Source: Fimbriiglobus ruber
Lineage (GTDB): Bacteria; Planctomycetota; Planctomycetia; Gemmatales; Gemmataceae
DNA length: 64,000 nt
Direction: 5' to 3'
Assembly: GCF_002197845.1 (NCBI RefSeq)
Contig: NZ_NIDE01000008.1
Span: forward strand, 496,001-560,000
A program made the translations under genes and the position numbers. Positions 24,306 through 33,453 of the stretch are shown here, piece by piece (position 1 is the first letter of the stretch; each line of letters starts with the position of its first letter). The notes beneath the pieces are model-generated. The model made no database searches and was not told where the DNA came from. It saw nothing but the letters and a program-made list of their open reading frames with translations.

Positions 24306-25592
24306 ATGCGGACGCCACTTTCGCGGCGCGACGCGCTGAAACTCGGGGCCGCCGGTCTGTCCTCCGGCTGGCTCTCCGCCCTCGCCGCGTCGGCGGCCGA
24401 CCACCCGGACCGCACGCGGTCGTGCATCGTCCTCTGGATGGCCGGCGGGCCGACCCAGACCGACACGTTCGACCCGAAACCGGGCCACGCCAACGGCGGA
24501 CCCTTCAAGGCGATCGACACGGCCGCGGCCGGGGTGAAGATCGGCGAACACCTGCCGCTCGTCGCTGGGCAGATGAAGCACCTCGCGGTCGTCCGGTCGA
24601 TGGCGACCAAGGAAGGCGACCACGGCCGCGCCTCGCTTCATCTGCGGACCGGCAACTTGCCGCAGGGCGCCATTGACTTCCCGGTGTTCGGATCACTGAT
24701 AGCCAAGGAGCGGGAGCAACCCGGGAACGACCTGCCGGGATACGTCAGCATCACTCCGCGCGGGCTGGGCACGGCAGCCCTGTCGGCTGGGTTCCTTGGT
24801 TCGCAGTACGCCCCGATGGTCGTCGGCGGGGACTCGGCCGGGGGCGACGGCCCCGGCGGTCTTCGGGTCGAAAACCTCGGGCTCCCCACAAACGTCTCGC
24901 AACGCCGCGCGGACGAGCGGCGGGAGTTACTGGACGAACTGGAAGCCGACTTTCTGGCGGCTCGCCCCGGTGCCGCGACGAATAGCCACACCTCGGCTTA
25001 CCAGCGTGCTGCCCGACTCATGCGCGAGTCGGCCGCGAAAGCGTTCGACCTGTCCGACGAAAATGACAAGCTGCGCGACCGCTACGGCCGCAACCGTTTC
25101 GGCCAAGGGTGCCTTCTCGCCCGCCGGCTCGTGGAGCGTGGTGTGCCGTTCGTCGAAGTCACGCTCGGCGGGTGGGACACGCACGACAACAATTTCGGGC
25201 AAGTGAAATCGCTTTGCCAAACCCTCGATCCCGCCTGGGCCACGCTGATGGCCGATCTCAAGGACCGGGGATTGTTAGACACCACCACGGTCGTCTGGAT
25301 GGGGGAGTTCGGCCGCACGCCCGGCATCAACCCGCGTCAGGGCCGCGACCACTACCCGAACGCCTGGAGCGTGGTCCTCGGCGGCGGCGGCATCGTCGGC
25401 GGGCAGTCGGTCGGGAAAACGGGCAAGGACGGGATGGCGGTCGAAGACCGGCCCGTCGCGGTGCCCGACCTGCTCGCGACCGTCTGTCTCGCCCTCGGCA
25501 TCGACCCGCGAAAGCAAAACCTGTCGAACGTTAACCGCCCGATCCGCATCGCCGACCAGTCGGCCAAGCCGATCAAAGAGGTGCTGGCGTGA
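24306..25592 (+). CDS. DUF1501 family protein
   Basis: This 428-residue protein has a Tat-type leader (LSRRDALKLGAAGLSSGWLSALAASAA). The family blocks are CIVLWMAGGPTQTDTFDPKPGH, VVRSMATKEGDHGRASLHLRTG, VTLGGWDTHDNNF, VVWMGEFGRTPGIN and GRDHYPNAWSVVLGGGGIVGG. It is the standard operon partner of the DUF1549/1553 protein just upstream. Its stop overlaps the GTG start of the EF-hand gene. Confidence 0.93.
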   Translation: MRTPLSRRDALKLGAAGLSSGWLSALAASAADHPDRTRSCIVLWMAGGPTQTDTFDPKPGHANGGPFKAIDTAAAGVKIGEHLPLVAGQMKHLAVVRSMATKEGDHGRASLHLRTGNLPQGAIDFPVFGSLIAKEREQPGNDLPGYVSITPRGLGTAALSAGFLGSQYAPMVVGGDSAGGDGPGGLRVENLGLPTNVSQRRADERRELLDELEADFLAARPGAATNSHTSAYQRAARLMRESAAKAFDLSDENDKLRDRYGRNRFGQGCLLARRLVERGVPFVEVTLGGWDTHDNNFGQVKSLCQTLDPAWATLMADLKDRGLLDTTTVVWMGEFGRTPGINPRQGRDHYPNAWSVVLGGGGIVGGQSVGKTGKDGMAVEDRPVAVPDLLATVCLALGIDPRKQNLSNVNRPIRIADQSAKPIKEVLA

Positions 25593-26959
25593 GGTCAGGG
25601 CTGGTCTGCACACTCATCCTGTTCGGCTGCGTCCGGGCGGCCGCAAGCGCCCCCGTCCTGCTCTTTCCCAAGGACACCGGCGGCACGGCCCACCTCCGCT
25701 TAGAGGTGGCGGCCGACGGGAAGCCCGCGGACGTGGTGTGGGCGGCATTTCTGGACAAGCTATTCGATCACTTCGACCGGGACGCCGATGGCCTCCTCTC
25801 TCCGGCAGAAGCCGCACGGGTGTTCCCGCTCCCGCTTCCCGGCGGTCGCGACGTGAAGATGGAGTTCGCGAAGTTGGATGCGGACCGAGACGGCCGGGGC
25901 AGCCGGGCGGAGTTTCGCGCGTTCTATTTGGCGGCCGGGTTCAGCCCGGTTGTGGCTGTCGTGAAGCCCGCGTCGATTGAATCGTTGGCACTCGCGGATG
26001 CACTGTTCCGCTACCTCGATCGGGACGGGAACGGCCAGCTTTCGGCAGCCGAACTCTGTCAGGCTCCGACTCTCTTGCGACGGGTCGATGAAGACGAGAA
26101 CGAAGTCCTGACGGCGGCCGAACTGCTCGGTTCCGCGCCGCCCGGTGCGATCCCAACTCGCGGTCTGAAATTCGCCCCGGCTGACGAGAGGTTGACTCCT
26201 GACGGCGTACTCGGATTGCTGATCGGCGGAAAAATTGGACTCACGGCCGGAAGCCCGATGTTCCACCTAACACCAGACGGCTCTCACCTGACGGTCCCAG
26301 GCGGAACCTGCACCGTGACGGTTACGCCCGACGATCCGACGGTCGGCTTCCGGGCCGCGAAGAGGTTCTATCTGGCTCAGTTCAAAGCCGCGGCCAACGG
26401 GAAGCCGGTCAAGAAAATGGCGTTCGACGACGACCCCTCCACGCAAGCCCTCGCCGGCCTATTCGACGCCGCTGACCGGGACGGTGACGGGATGCTGACC
26501 TTGGCCGAATTGGAGGCATTCTTCGCGCTGGTCGAAAGCGGTGTCGGGTGCCGGGTCGTCGTTACGGTGGTCGATCGCGGGCGAAACTTATTCGACCTCT
26601 TCGACGCCAACAACGACGGCCGACTCGACCTTGCCGAATTGATCCGGGCCGCTCGTGAGTTACCCGACAAACTGGCGAAGGAAAAATCGGTCACGCGAGA
26701 TCAAATACCGACGTCGTACCGAATCTCGGTCGGCCGCGGTTCCGTCGGCGACTCGTTCGGACCGGTCCCGTTCGGGACGCCCGCGAAGCCGAAACCGGTG
26801 GCGCGGGCGCCCGTGGGCGGCCCACGCTGGTTTCGGTCGATGGACCGGAACGGCGACGGCTTTGTCTCCGCCGCCGAGTTCGTCGGCCCGCCGGACTTGT
26901 TTTTAAAACTGGATACCGATGGCGACGGGCAAATCAGTGTGCGGGAAGCACTTAAATAA
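25589..26959 (+). CDS. Exported EF-hand calcium-binding protein
   Basis: The 456-residue protein starts at GTG 25589, overlapping the previous stop by four bases, and has a leader ending near AAASAP. It holds about eight EF-hand-type loops, among them DRDADGLLSPAEA, DRDGNGQLSAAEL, DRDGDGMLTLAEL, DANNDGRLDLAEL, DRNGDGFVSAAEF and DTDGDGQISVREA. Two others (DADRDGRGSRAEF, DEDENEVLTAAEL) are less canonical. It probably binds Ca2+ in the periplasm or at the surface and may stabilise the DUF1549/DUF1501 pair. It is the last gene of the operon and faces the TIR gene convergently. Confidence 0.9.
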   Translation: MRSGLVCTLILFGCVRAAASAPVLLFPKDTGGTAHLRLEVAADGKPADVVWAAFLDKLFDHFDRDADGLLSPAEAARVFPLPLPGGRDVKMEFAKLDADRDGRGSRAEFRAFYLAAGFSPVVAVVKPASIESLALADALFRYLDRDGNGQLSAAELCQAPTLLRRVDEDENEVLTAAELLGSAPPGAIPTRGLKFAPADERLTPDGVLGLLIGGKIGLTAGSPMFHLTPDGSHLTVPGGTCTVTVTPDDPTVGFRAAKRFYLAQFKAAANGKPVKKMAFDDDPSTQALAGLFDAADRDGDGMLTLAELEAFFALVESGVGCRVVVTVVDRGRNLFDLFDANNDGRLDLAELIRAARELPDKLAKEKSVTRDQIPTSYRISVGRGSVGDSFGPVPFGTPAKPKPVARAPVGGPRWFRSMDRNGDGFVSAAEFVGPPDLFLKLDTDGDGQISVREALK

Positions 26960-27011
26960 AGTGAAAGAATAGAACACAAAACACAATACATGTATTTCAA
27001 GTAGAATAGCC

Positions 27012-29849
27012 TTACTCGGTTTCAGTGGCTTTAGGTAGTTTTGGCCCTGGCGGTCGCTTCGCACGCATAACAGAGGCGGCAATCCTGTGTGCCAAAGATC
27101 GGTCAATCTCTAGTTTTGAAATTGCTAATTGGGCCGACGCTTCTTGCTCGACAAAGGAGTAAAACCAAGAGCGATAGCGCAAAGAATAAATTGCCGACGG
27201 CGGAGTTAAAGGTTCTGTCAAAGCATTGTCAAGCTGATTGTGCCAGTATTGTTTCTGATCACGTAAATGATCAATATTCAAGATGGTGTTTTTTGCACTG
27301 TCGATAATCTTTTGGTCATCATGATTGCCACCGACGGACGGGCCCGGCGGCTCTTTATGCGATTTCAAATCGTCTCCGAATACTACTCTGCCCCGACTGG
27401 ACAAGCCGTCAAAAAGTGACGGGTACAATTGCAGTCGGTTAACGTCGAAACCTGAACGAGTGTCACAACAGATTAGCAATGTTCTGGCATTAGACATTGG
27501 CCAACACAAAGCGGCAATGGTTGCTTCATATTGAATAGATTCAAATAGTAGATTGCCGTCGGGAATGCTCCATATTCGGATTTTCATGTCAGAGTGTGCC
27601 GTCGCCAAGGCAGCGCCATCGGGAGACCATGCGATTTGTGTTACACTCGTCTGTTGATGATTAAAGACAGGTAGCCGGGTATCTATGTTCCATATTTTTA
27701 TTGTGTTGCCAGATAAAACGGCTAAATGACTTCCGTCCGGGCTCCAGTCCAACATGGTAGCATCGGAAGAGTTCTTGGCCAAAATAAAAGACGCGAACGC
27801 GGGCGATGCTATATCAATAATACTCACGACGTGTTGATAATCTATTGCCATTTTCGATCCGTCGGGGCTCCACTTCACGGTTGTGTACTTTCTGCGTATG
27901 TCGCATAAACCGTCTCTTTCGCTCGCACTAACGTCGTACGTGTAAAACCTTCCATCAGAGTCCTCAAGTATCACATGTTCACCGTCGGGATGGATTTCTA
28001 TTGGCCGCGCTTGCCTATTAATAGATTTCTCAAATGGCGCAACACTGCCGTTCGTATCATATATATAATCTAAGCCCGATCCATCTCGTCGACGCAAGAT
28101 AAATCGTCTATCGTCTGCCAACCAATTGACGACGTAATTACCGCCGAAGAAATGATTGCCGGGGCCGTTATTGATATAAAATAATCTTATTACGCTATTC
28201 ATATTTATGTCGCAGATTTTTATTTGGTCATTGTTTTGTACTGCGAGCCGTGTTCCGCCGGCGCAAAAGAACGCGCCTCTGTAATCGGCGGGCAACGTTT
28301 CTCGGCCCCTTGTATTTATACTATTGTCATATGCCGACAGGTAGGTCGAAGTTTTTTCCCACGTAAACAATGTTAATGGTGATTGAAATTTAGTCGCAAT
28401 TGCAGTCGCCGCAACTATCGCAGTAAAAAATATATAGCCATTAATATTTTGGCGCTGCTTTAGTATTCCGCGGGCGGCGTTTCGGCGAACAAATCGAGCG
28501 ACGTAGATGGGCAAAGGAAACAGAAGAACATCGGCATACAGCCAAACCATTTGGTCGTATAAAAAATTATAATGCGTGGTCGTATTGATAAATTGGAATT
28601 GATTGCTATTTGCCGTCTTTGTCAATATCTCGCGACAGTCCTTCAGATAGCGATCTATGGATTCCCCGCGCATGTCGTCCGTCCTGTCGTTGTGGTGGTC
28701 TATCGCTTCATTCGCGGTAAAACAAACGGAAATGGCTCGCTCGCCGTTGCTTATAGTAAGGTGGCGCTTCCCATTCCACCAATGATTGTCATCAAGGCGG
28801 ACGGTGCTGTCATCGAGTGATATTTCTTCGTTGCCACCTTTTCCATCTGACAATTTTGTAATCGTTTTTCCGGTTTTACCATCCTTTTCAAGGACAAAAT
28901 AGCGACGATTTACAGCTACATAATATGGGCTCTGATAGCCAATAAAAAAGCCATCGTCGATTTGACGGCCGCTATCTGCCAACTGGGGGCCATGTGAATT
29001 GGCGTATCTGCCGAGAGGGTCCCACGTCCTCATATATACCATAATATTTTTATCGATAATCGCTGAGTTTCTGTCGATCCGGTCGCGATTGCCTAGAATT
29101 GCGATTAATACAATTGCCACCACAATATAGCGATGGATGTGTCTCGTGACGAGTTGTGGAAATCCGACGCATACGAATACGTCAATAACCTTTAGCGAGA
29201 CACAAGCTAGCGTGATTAAACCCAGAATTATCGCCAAATACATGATGTGCTTTTCGCGGGCGCCAATAGATAACCATGCGGTTCCGTAGGTCCACAAGGC
29301 GAGGAAGGCCACGATCGCGAAGTGGAGCGAGTGTAATTTAAACTGTCGCGATCTTAGCCCCCGGGCCTTGTCCTCTGTAGAAGGTGATTTCAAGCCCGGG
29401 CATTTCCCTTTTAGTACATTGGCAAGTGCAGCAAAGTCGCCAGGGAAAGACGGGTCAGATTTGATAGTAAATGCGTGTAAAAGACAAATTTTTTGGATGG
29501 ATACTGGCAGAATGTGGCTGGCGGGCATTTTTTGTTCGTCAATCAGAATAGGTATCACTGTTTTTGATGAAAACTTTAGTGCTGTTTCGATTTCGAACTT
29601 TGCGTAATCTTTTTCACTGGAAGATTCTTTTCGCTGTAGCTCTTCTAACCATTTGCTGCCAATTAACACTAAAATAACCTTGGAATCGGATATCGCTATT
29701 TCGAGTTGCTTTTCAAAATCCTCGCCCTCTTTCAACGAACCAGTATCTCGAAAAATCTCATTTTTCCCGAAGCTACTAACTAGAAAATCGTTGAGCCTGT
29801 CGCAGAAGTGCCTGTCCTCGCGTCTGTAATTAACGAATATCGAGGCCAT
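27012..29849 (-). CDS. TIR domain - transmembrane - WD40 repeat protein
   Basis: This is a 945-residue protein. Residues 1-125 are a TIR domain (SIFVNYRREDRHFCDRLNDFL, VILVLIGSKWLEE, DYAKFEIETAL), with the likely catalytic Glu at E86. Bacterial TIR domains of this type usually cleave NAD+ in immune systems. Residues ~160-255 contain three hydrophobic helices, 255-435 a soluble region, and ~435-490 two more helices. The C-terminal ~450 residues form a WD40-like propeller with WSPDG repeats at about 660, 702 and 741. A five-helix count would put the propeller outside the cell, and six or four inside; the count is uncertain. Base composition is far more AT-rich than in its neighbours, so horizontal gain is likely. 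It stands alone. Confidence 0.9.
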   Translation of the reverse strand: MASIFVNYRREDRHFCDRLNDFLVSSFGKNEIFRDTGSLKEGEDFEKQLEIAISDSKVILVLIGSKWLEELQRKESSSEKDYAKFEIETALKFSSKTVIPILIDEQKMPASHILPVSIQKICLLHAFTIKSDPSFPGDFAALANVLKGKCPGLKSPSTEDKARGLRSRQFKLHSLHFAIVAFLALWTYGTAWLSIGAREKHIMYLAIILGLITLACVSLKVIDVFVCVGFPQLVTRHIHRYIVVAIVLIAILGNRDRIDRNSAIIDKNIMVYMRTWDPLGRYANSHGPQLADSGRQIDDGFFIGYQSPYYVAVNRRYFVLEKDGKTGKTITKLSDGKGGNEEISLDDSTVRLDDNHWWNGKRHLTISNGERAISVCFTANEAIDHHNDRTDDMRGESIDRYLKDCREILTKTANSNQFQFINTTTHYNFLYDQMVWLYADVLLFPLPIYVARFVRRNAARGILKQRQNINGYIFFTAIVAATAIATKFQSPLTLFTWEKTSTYLSAYDNSINTRGRETLPADYRGAFFCAGGTRLAVQNNDQIKICDINMNSVIRLFYINNGPGNHFFGGNYVVNWLADDRRFILRRRDGSGLDYIYDTNGSVAPFEKSINRQARPIEIHPDGEHVILEDSDGRFYTYDVSASERDGLCDIRRKYTTVKWSPDGSKMAIDYQHVVSIIDIASPAFASFILAKNSSDATMLDWSPDGSHLAVLSGNTIKIWNIDTRLPVFNHQQTSVTQIAWSPDGAALATAHSDMKIRIWSIPDGNLLFESIQYEATIAALCWPMSNARTLLICCDTRSGFDVNRLQLYPSLFDGLSSRGRVVFGDDLKSHKEPPGPSVGGNHDDQKIIDSAKNTILNIDHLRDQKQYWHNQLDNALTEPLTPPSAIYSLRYRSWFYSFVEQEASAQLAISKLEIDRSLAHRIAASVMRAKRPPGPKLPKATETE

Positions 29850-30127
29850 GTTTGATTCTCACGAATAATATTTAAATTATTAATGATAAAATTTTTTTGA
29901 ATATATTTCCTAAGTCTATCGTCTGGGCCGAATATTTTAAAGTGCTCGTTTTTTAAGCTGTTTCATCTCTCTTGCTCAAGCAATTATCTTGTGTGTGGAT
30001 TGGTAATTTGTTAGCTTCAGCATAATCGCCAAGCCTGCCGTGGTCAAGCAATTAGAGTTATCGCGGGACGAACTTTGCGATTAAGTTTAACTGCATGCGG
30101 TATCAACCGTTCCGAGGATTTCGACGG
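29850..30127. other. AT-rich upstream region of the TIR gene
   Basis: These 278 bp include a stretch of almost pure A/T just before the TIR gene start. They probably hold its promoter and mark the edge of an acquired segment. No insertion sequence end or tRNA was found. Confidence 0.5.
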
Positions 30128-30919
30128 ATGTCTATCGCCTCCGCTAGGGCCTCCCGGGCACTCACCGGCGATCGGTGCGACGCCTACCACGCCGACGGAT
30201 ACCTGATCGTCCGCGGCCTGTTCCACCCGACCGAGATGGCGCTCGTCTCGATGGAAGCCGACCGCCTCTTGTCGCACACGGACCTGATGAACACGGACAA
30301 CATCCGCTGCCGCTGGCAACCGCACTGCGAGAGCGGCGACTGTCTGTTCGAGACGTTCGACCCCGTCATCGATCTCTCGCCCTTGCTGGCCATCCTCGCC
30401 CGCGACCCGCGACTACTCGCCGTGATCGCCGACCTCTACGGCGAACCGGCCCACCTGTTCAAGGACAAGCTCATCTTCAAGCCGGCCGGCGCGAAAGGGC
30501 ACGACCTGCACCAGGATTACATCTCCTGGCCGACCTTCCCGACCTCGTTCGTGACCGCGGCCGTCGCCATCGACCCGTGCGCCCCGGACAACGGCTGCAC
30601 CGAGGTGTATCCCGGCGTCCACCGCCGCGGTTACCTCTCCCCGGCCGATGGCGACTACCACCCACTTCCCGAACGGGAAGTCGAGGGAGTCGACCCCGTC
30701 CCGCTCGTTCTGGCCCCGGGAGACGTCGCCATTTTCGGCGGCTACACCCCGCACAGGTCCGCCCCGAATCGCTCGACCACCTCGCGCCGGTTACTTTACT
30801 TGAGCTACAACGCCGACTCCGATGGGGGCGAACAGCGCGACGCCCATTACCGGGAATTTCACGTTTGGATTCGCGGAAAATACGCCGAATACGGTAAGCA
30901 CCAGACATACTTCCGGTAA
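30128..30919 (+). CDS. Phytanoyl-CoA dioxygenase (PhyH) family protein
   Basis: This 263-residue non-haem iron(II)/2-oxoglutarate oxygenase has the facial triad HxD at H128-Q-D130 (HDLHQDYISW) and a distal His at H209 (YTPHRSAPN). The Arg for 2-oxoglutarate lies about 11 residues later. The family hydroxylates varied small molecules, often at an unactivated carbon. It is followed in the same direction by an MFS transporter and two VOC fusion proteins, so its substrate may be one handled by that unit. An upstream ATG at 30095 is possible, but the ATG at 30128 suits the fold better. Confidence 0.88.
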   Translation: MSIASARASRALTGDRCDAYHADGYLIVRGLFHPTEMALVSMEADRLLSHTDLMNTDNIRCRWQPHCESGDCLFETFDPVIDLSPLLAILARDPRLLAVIADLYGEPAHLFKDKLIFKPAGAKGHDLHQDYISWPTFPTSFVTAAVAIDPCAPDNGCTEVYPGVHRRGYLSPADGDYHPLPEREVEGVDPVPLVLAPGDVAIFGGYTPHRSAPNRSTTSRRLLYLSYNADSDGGEQRDAHYREFHVWIRGKYAEYGKHQTYFR

Positions 30920-31069
30920 AGGAAGTGGCGGCTCACTCGCGCCGCTGCGTTCTGAAGTACGGGGTAGGTGGCGGAAGGCCGCATCTGTACTTGCTCGCTC
31001 GCTTTCCTGACCCATTCCCCCCGACTTCCCGGGCTTTTCGCCTCGGGCTCGCACGACGTGGCAACCGCA

Positions 31070-32353
31070 ATGGGAAACGAGCCCTTGAACGCTGCCGGCA
31101 TTGCGGCTCCAGTTATGGACGGGAGGCCGTCTCACCCACGGTTCTACTACGGGTGGGTGAACGTGATCGTTGCGGCGGTGGCGATGTCGGCCACGCTCCC
31201 GGGACGAACTTACGGGTTGGGCTTAATCAAGGAACCGCTCCGGGCCGATCTCGGCATCAGTGACTTGCGGTTCAACGTTTTGAACTTTTGGGCGATCGTC
31301 CTCGGCGCAATCGTTGTCATACCAGTCGGTTGGCTGATCGACCGCTTGGGTACGCGGGCAGTTCTGGCCGGCGTCACCGCGTTGCTCGCGACGTCCGTCT
31401 TCCTGATGAGTCGCGTGACGAGCGAGTGGGGGTTATTCGCCACCCTGACGCTCGTTCGCGGGTTGGGTCAGGGTGCCCTGTCGGTGGTCGCCATCGCGCT
31501 CGTCGGCAAGTGGTTTCGGCGCCGGGCCGGGATGGCGATGGGGGTCTTCACCGTTCTGCTCGCGCCGGGGTTTGTAGCCCCGATTTTCGTCGTCGGTGAG
31601 ATCGTCAAGCAGTCGGGCTGGCGGGTTGCCTGGATCGATATCGGGCTGGCGCTGTTGTGTGGCCTGCTGCCGCTCGGGTGGGTGCTTGCCCGGAGTTCGC
31701 CGGAAGCCGTCGGGGTGCCCGCGGATGACCCGGTCGCCGACGACGGGCCATCCCGGCCGATGACCCTGTGGGCCGCCCTGCGGACGCCCGCCTTCTGGGT
31801 GTACACGGCCGCGGCCACGGTGTTTAACCTGACGTTCTCGGCCCTGACGCTCGACAACCAGTCGCTCCTTACGGAACACGGCCTGGACGGAAAAGAAGCC
31901 AACGACCTGGTCCTCGGCGTCCTCATGTTGAGCGGGCTTCCCGTCAACGTACTGACGGGCTGGTTGGCCCGACGTCTCTCGCTCGGAAAGTTGCTCGCCA
32001 TCGGCGTGGCCATCCTGACCGCATCCCTGGCTTTCTTCCCGTCGATCGCGAGCCTGGGCGGAGCAGCTGTGTACGCGGTGTTGCTCGGCGCGGCCGGTGG
32101 TGTTATTACGGTGATTTTCTTCGCCGTTTACGGGCACACTTACGGGCGGACGCACCTCGGGTCGATCCAGGCAGCGGTACAAGTGCTTTCGGTCCTCGCG
32201 TCGGCGACCGGGCCGGTGATCCTGGCCGTTTGCCGCGAGCAGTTCGGGAAGAGCGACACATTTTTTTACGGATTCGCCGTCGTGACGGCCGTGCTGATGC
32301 TGGCCGCGTGGTGGGTTCGCCCGCCGGTCGTGCCGCGTGGAGAGGGAATTTAA
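31070..32353 (+). CDS. MFS transporter, oxalate/formate-antiporter-like
   Basis: This 427-residue protein has twelve likely helices. It starts FYYGWVNVIVAAVAMSATLPGRTYG and has the signature loop WLIDRLGTRAVLAGV after helix 2. The MFS loop GKWFRRRAGMAMG is after helix 4. The layout and FYYGW start are those of the OFA/monocarboxylate-like MFS group. The substrate is unknown; its neighbours suggest an organic acid or organometalloid. Only two bases separate its stop from the next gene's ATG, indicating one operon. Confidence 0.88.
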   Translation: MGNEPLNAAGIAAPVMDGRPSHPRFYYGWVNVIVAAVAMSATLPGRTYGLGLIKEPLRADLGISDLRFNVLNFWAIVLGAIVVIPVGWLIDRLGTRAVLAGVTALLATSVFLMSRVTSEWGLFATLTLVRGLGQGALSVVAIALVGKWFRRRAGMAMGVFTVLLAPGFVAPIFVVGEIVKQSGWRVAWIDIGLALLCGLLPLGWVLARSSPEAVGVPADDPVADDGPSRPMTLWAALRTPAFWVYTAAATVFNLTFSALTLDNQSLLTEHGLDGKEANDLVLGVLMLSGLPVNVLTGWLARRLSLGKLLAIGVAILTASLAFFPSIASLGGAAVYAVLLGAAGGVITVIFFAVYGHTYGRTHLGSIQAAVQVLSVLASATGPVILAVCREQFGKSDTFFYGFAVVTAVLMLAAWWVRPPVVPRGEGI

Positions 32354-32355
32354 GT

Positions 32356-33453
32356 ATGGCGTCCCTGCCGGTCATCGAGTCGCCGAGCGACACGACGGTC
32401 AAGTTCCACATGTCGCTCAACGTCTCCGACCTGACGCGGGCGGTGGAATTCTACCGCGTGCTGTTCGGTCTCGCCCCCGCGAAGAGGCACGACGATTACG
32501 CCAAATTCGAGTTGAACGACCCGCCCGTCATCTTCTCCCTGGTCCCCCGCGCCCCCGGCCCCGGCGCATCGCTCAGCCACATTGGACTGCGGGTGGCGAC
32601 CGACGAGGTCATCGGCGAGTATCGCGCCCGGTTGGAAGCTGCCGGCATCTGCAGTGAAGCCCAAGACGACACGGTCTGCGGTTATGCGCGTCAAAATAAA
32701 CTGTGGGTGAAAGACCCCGACGGCAATTTCTGGGAGGTCTACCGGGTCGAAGAAGACGTGTCGCCGGTGACGATTCGGAAGAGCGTCGAGGGGCCGGCGG
32801 CCCGGGTCGATGCGTGCGGACCCGCGGCCGATGCCGGCGTGCCCGTCGTCTGGGAGCATTTCGTCACCGCACCGCTGCCGGACCGTATCCCTCACGACGA
32901 CGGCACCGTCGACGAGGTGCGACTTGTCGGCACGTTCAACGCGGATCTGACCGAGGCCCAGCGCGACTTTCTCGTGGCCGAGGCGGCGCGGGTGCTGAAG
33001 CCCGGCGGGAAGGTGTTGACCCACGGATTGATGGGCGACCGGGCTTTTCCGGGCGCGCAGCCGAAGTTGCCGGGGTTGGCCGCGATGGTGGCTCGCGTCC
33101 CGGTGCATACGGAGCCGATCGGGGCATTGAGTCGGGCCGGGTTCGTCGGCGTTCAGGTGGTCAAGTTCACAGAACAGCCCTGGTTCGTCCAGGATGGCGT
33201 CGAGATGCGCGAGGTCAAACTGGTCGCCTGGAAGCCCGATTCCGCGGCCGCGGAGGGAGCCCGGCTGTTACTCTACAAGGGACCATTCGCCCGCGCGACC
33301 GCGGACGGCGGGCATACGTTCGAGCGGGGACGGCGGGTAACGGTTCCGGTCGCCGTCTGGCGGCAACTCCGACACGGCCCGACGGCCGACCAATTCCTGT
33401 TTTTCGAGCCGGGGACTGGGCTACCTTGTTCGACGACTGAGGGGACACGATGA
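32356..33453 (+). CDS. ArsI/CadI-type VOC domain fused to ArsM-like C-terminal region, paralogue 1
   Basis: This is a 365-residue protein. Residues 14-133 form a VOC domain like ArsI, the Fe-dependent lyase that breaks C-As bonds of methylarsenite and aromatic arsenicals. The metal ligands are in place: H18 (KFHMSLNV), H75 (SLSHIGLRV) and E127 (FWEVYR). The ArsI arsenic-binding cysteine pair reads C108-G109 here, so one Cys is lost. Residues ~155-340 resemble the second half of a class I methyltransferase (RVLKPGGKVLTHGLMGD) and the tail of ArsM (LLYKGPFARATADGGHTFERG). The SAM-binding GxGxG motif is missing. It sits after the MFS gene and overlaps the next gene by four bases. Confidence 0.85.
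   Translation: MASLPVIESPSDTTVKFHMSLNVSDLTRAVEFYRVLFGLAPAKRHDDYAKFELNDPPVIFSLVPRAPGPGASLSHIGLRVATDEVIGEYRARLEAAGICSEAQDDTVCGYARQNKLWVKDPDGNFWEVYRVEEDVSPVTIRKSVEGPAARVDACGPAADAGVPVVWEHFVTAPLPDRIPHDDGTVDEVRLVGTFNADLTEAQRDFLVAEAARVLKPGGKVLTHGLMGDRAFPGAQPKLPGLAAMVARVPVHTEPIGALSRAGFVGVQVVKFTEQPWFVQDGVEMREVKLVAWKPDSAAAEGARLLLYKGPFARATADGGHTFERGRRVTVPVAVWRQLRHGPTADQFLFFEPGTGLPCSTTEGTR

Noticed and set aside
22779-24641. 620-codon open frame on the reverse strand
   Set aside because: It lies opposite the DUF1549/1553 and DUF1501 genes, is full of Arg, Gly and His, and has no family motif; it is an effect of high GC.
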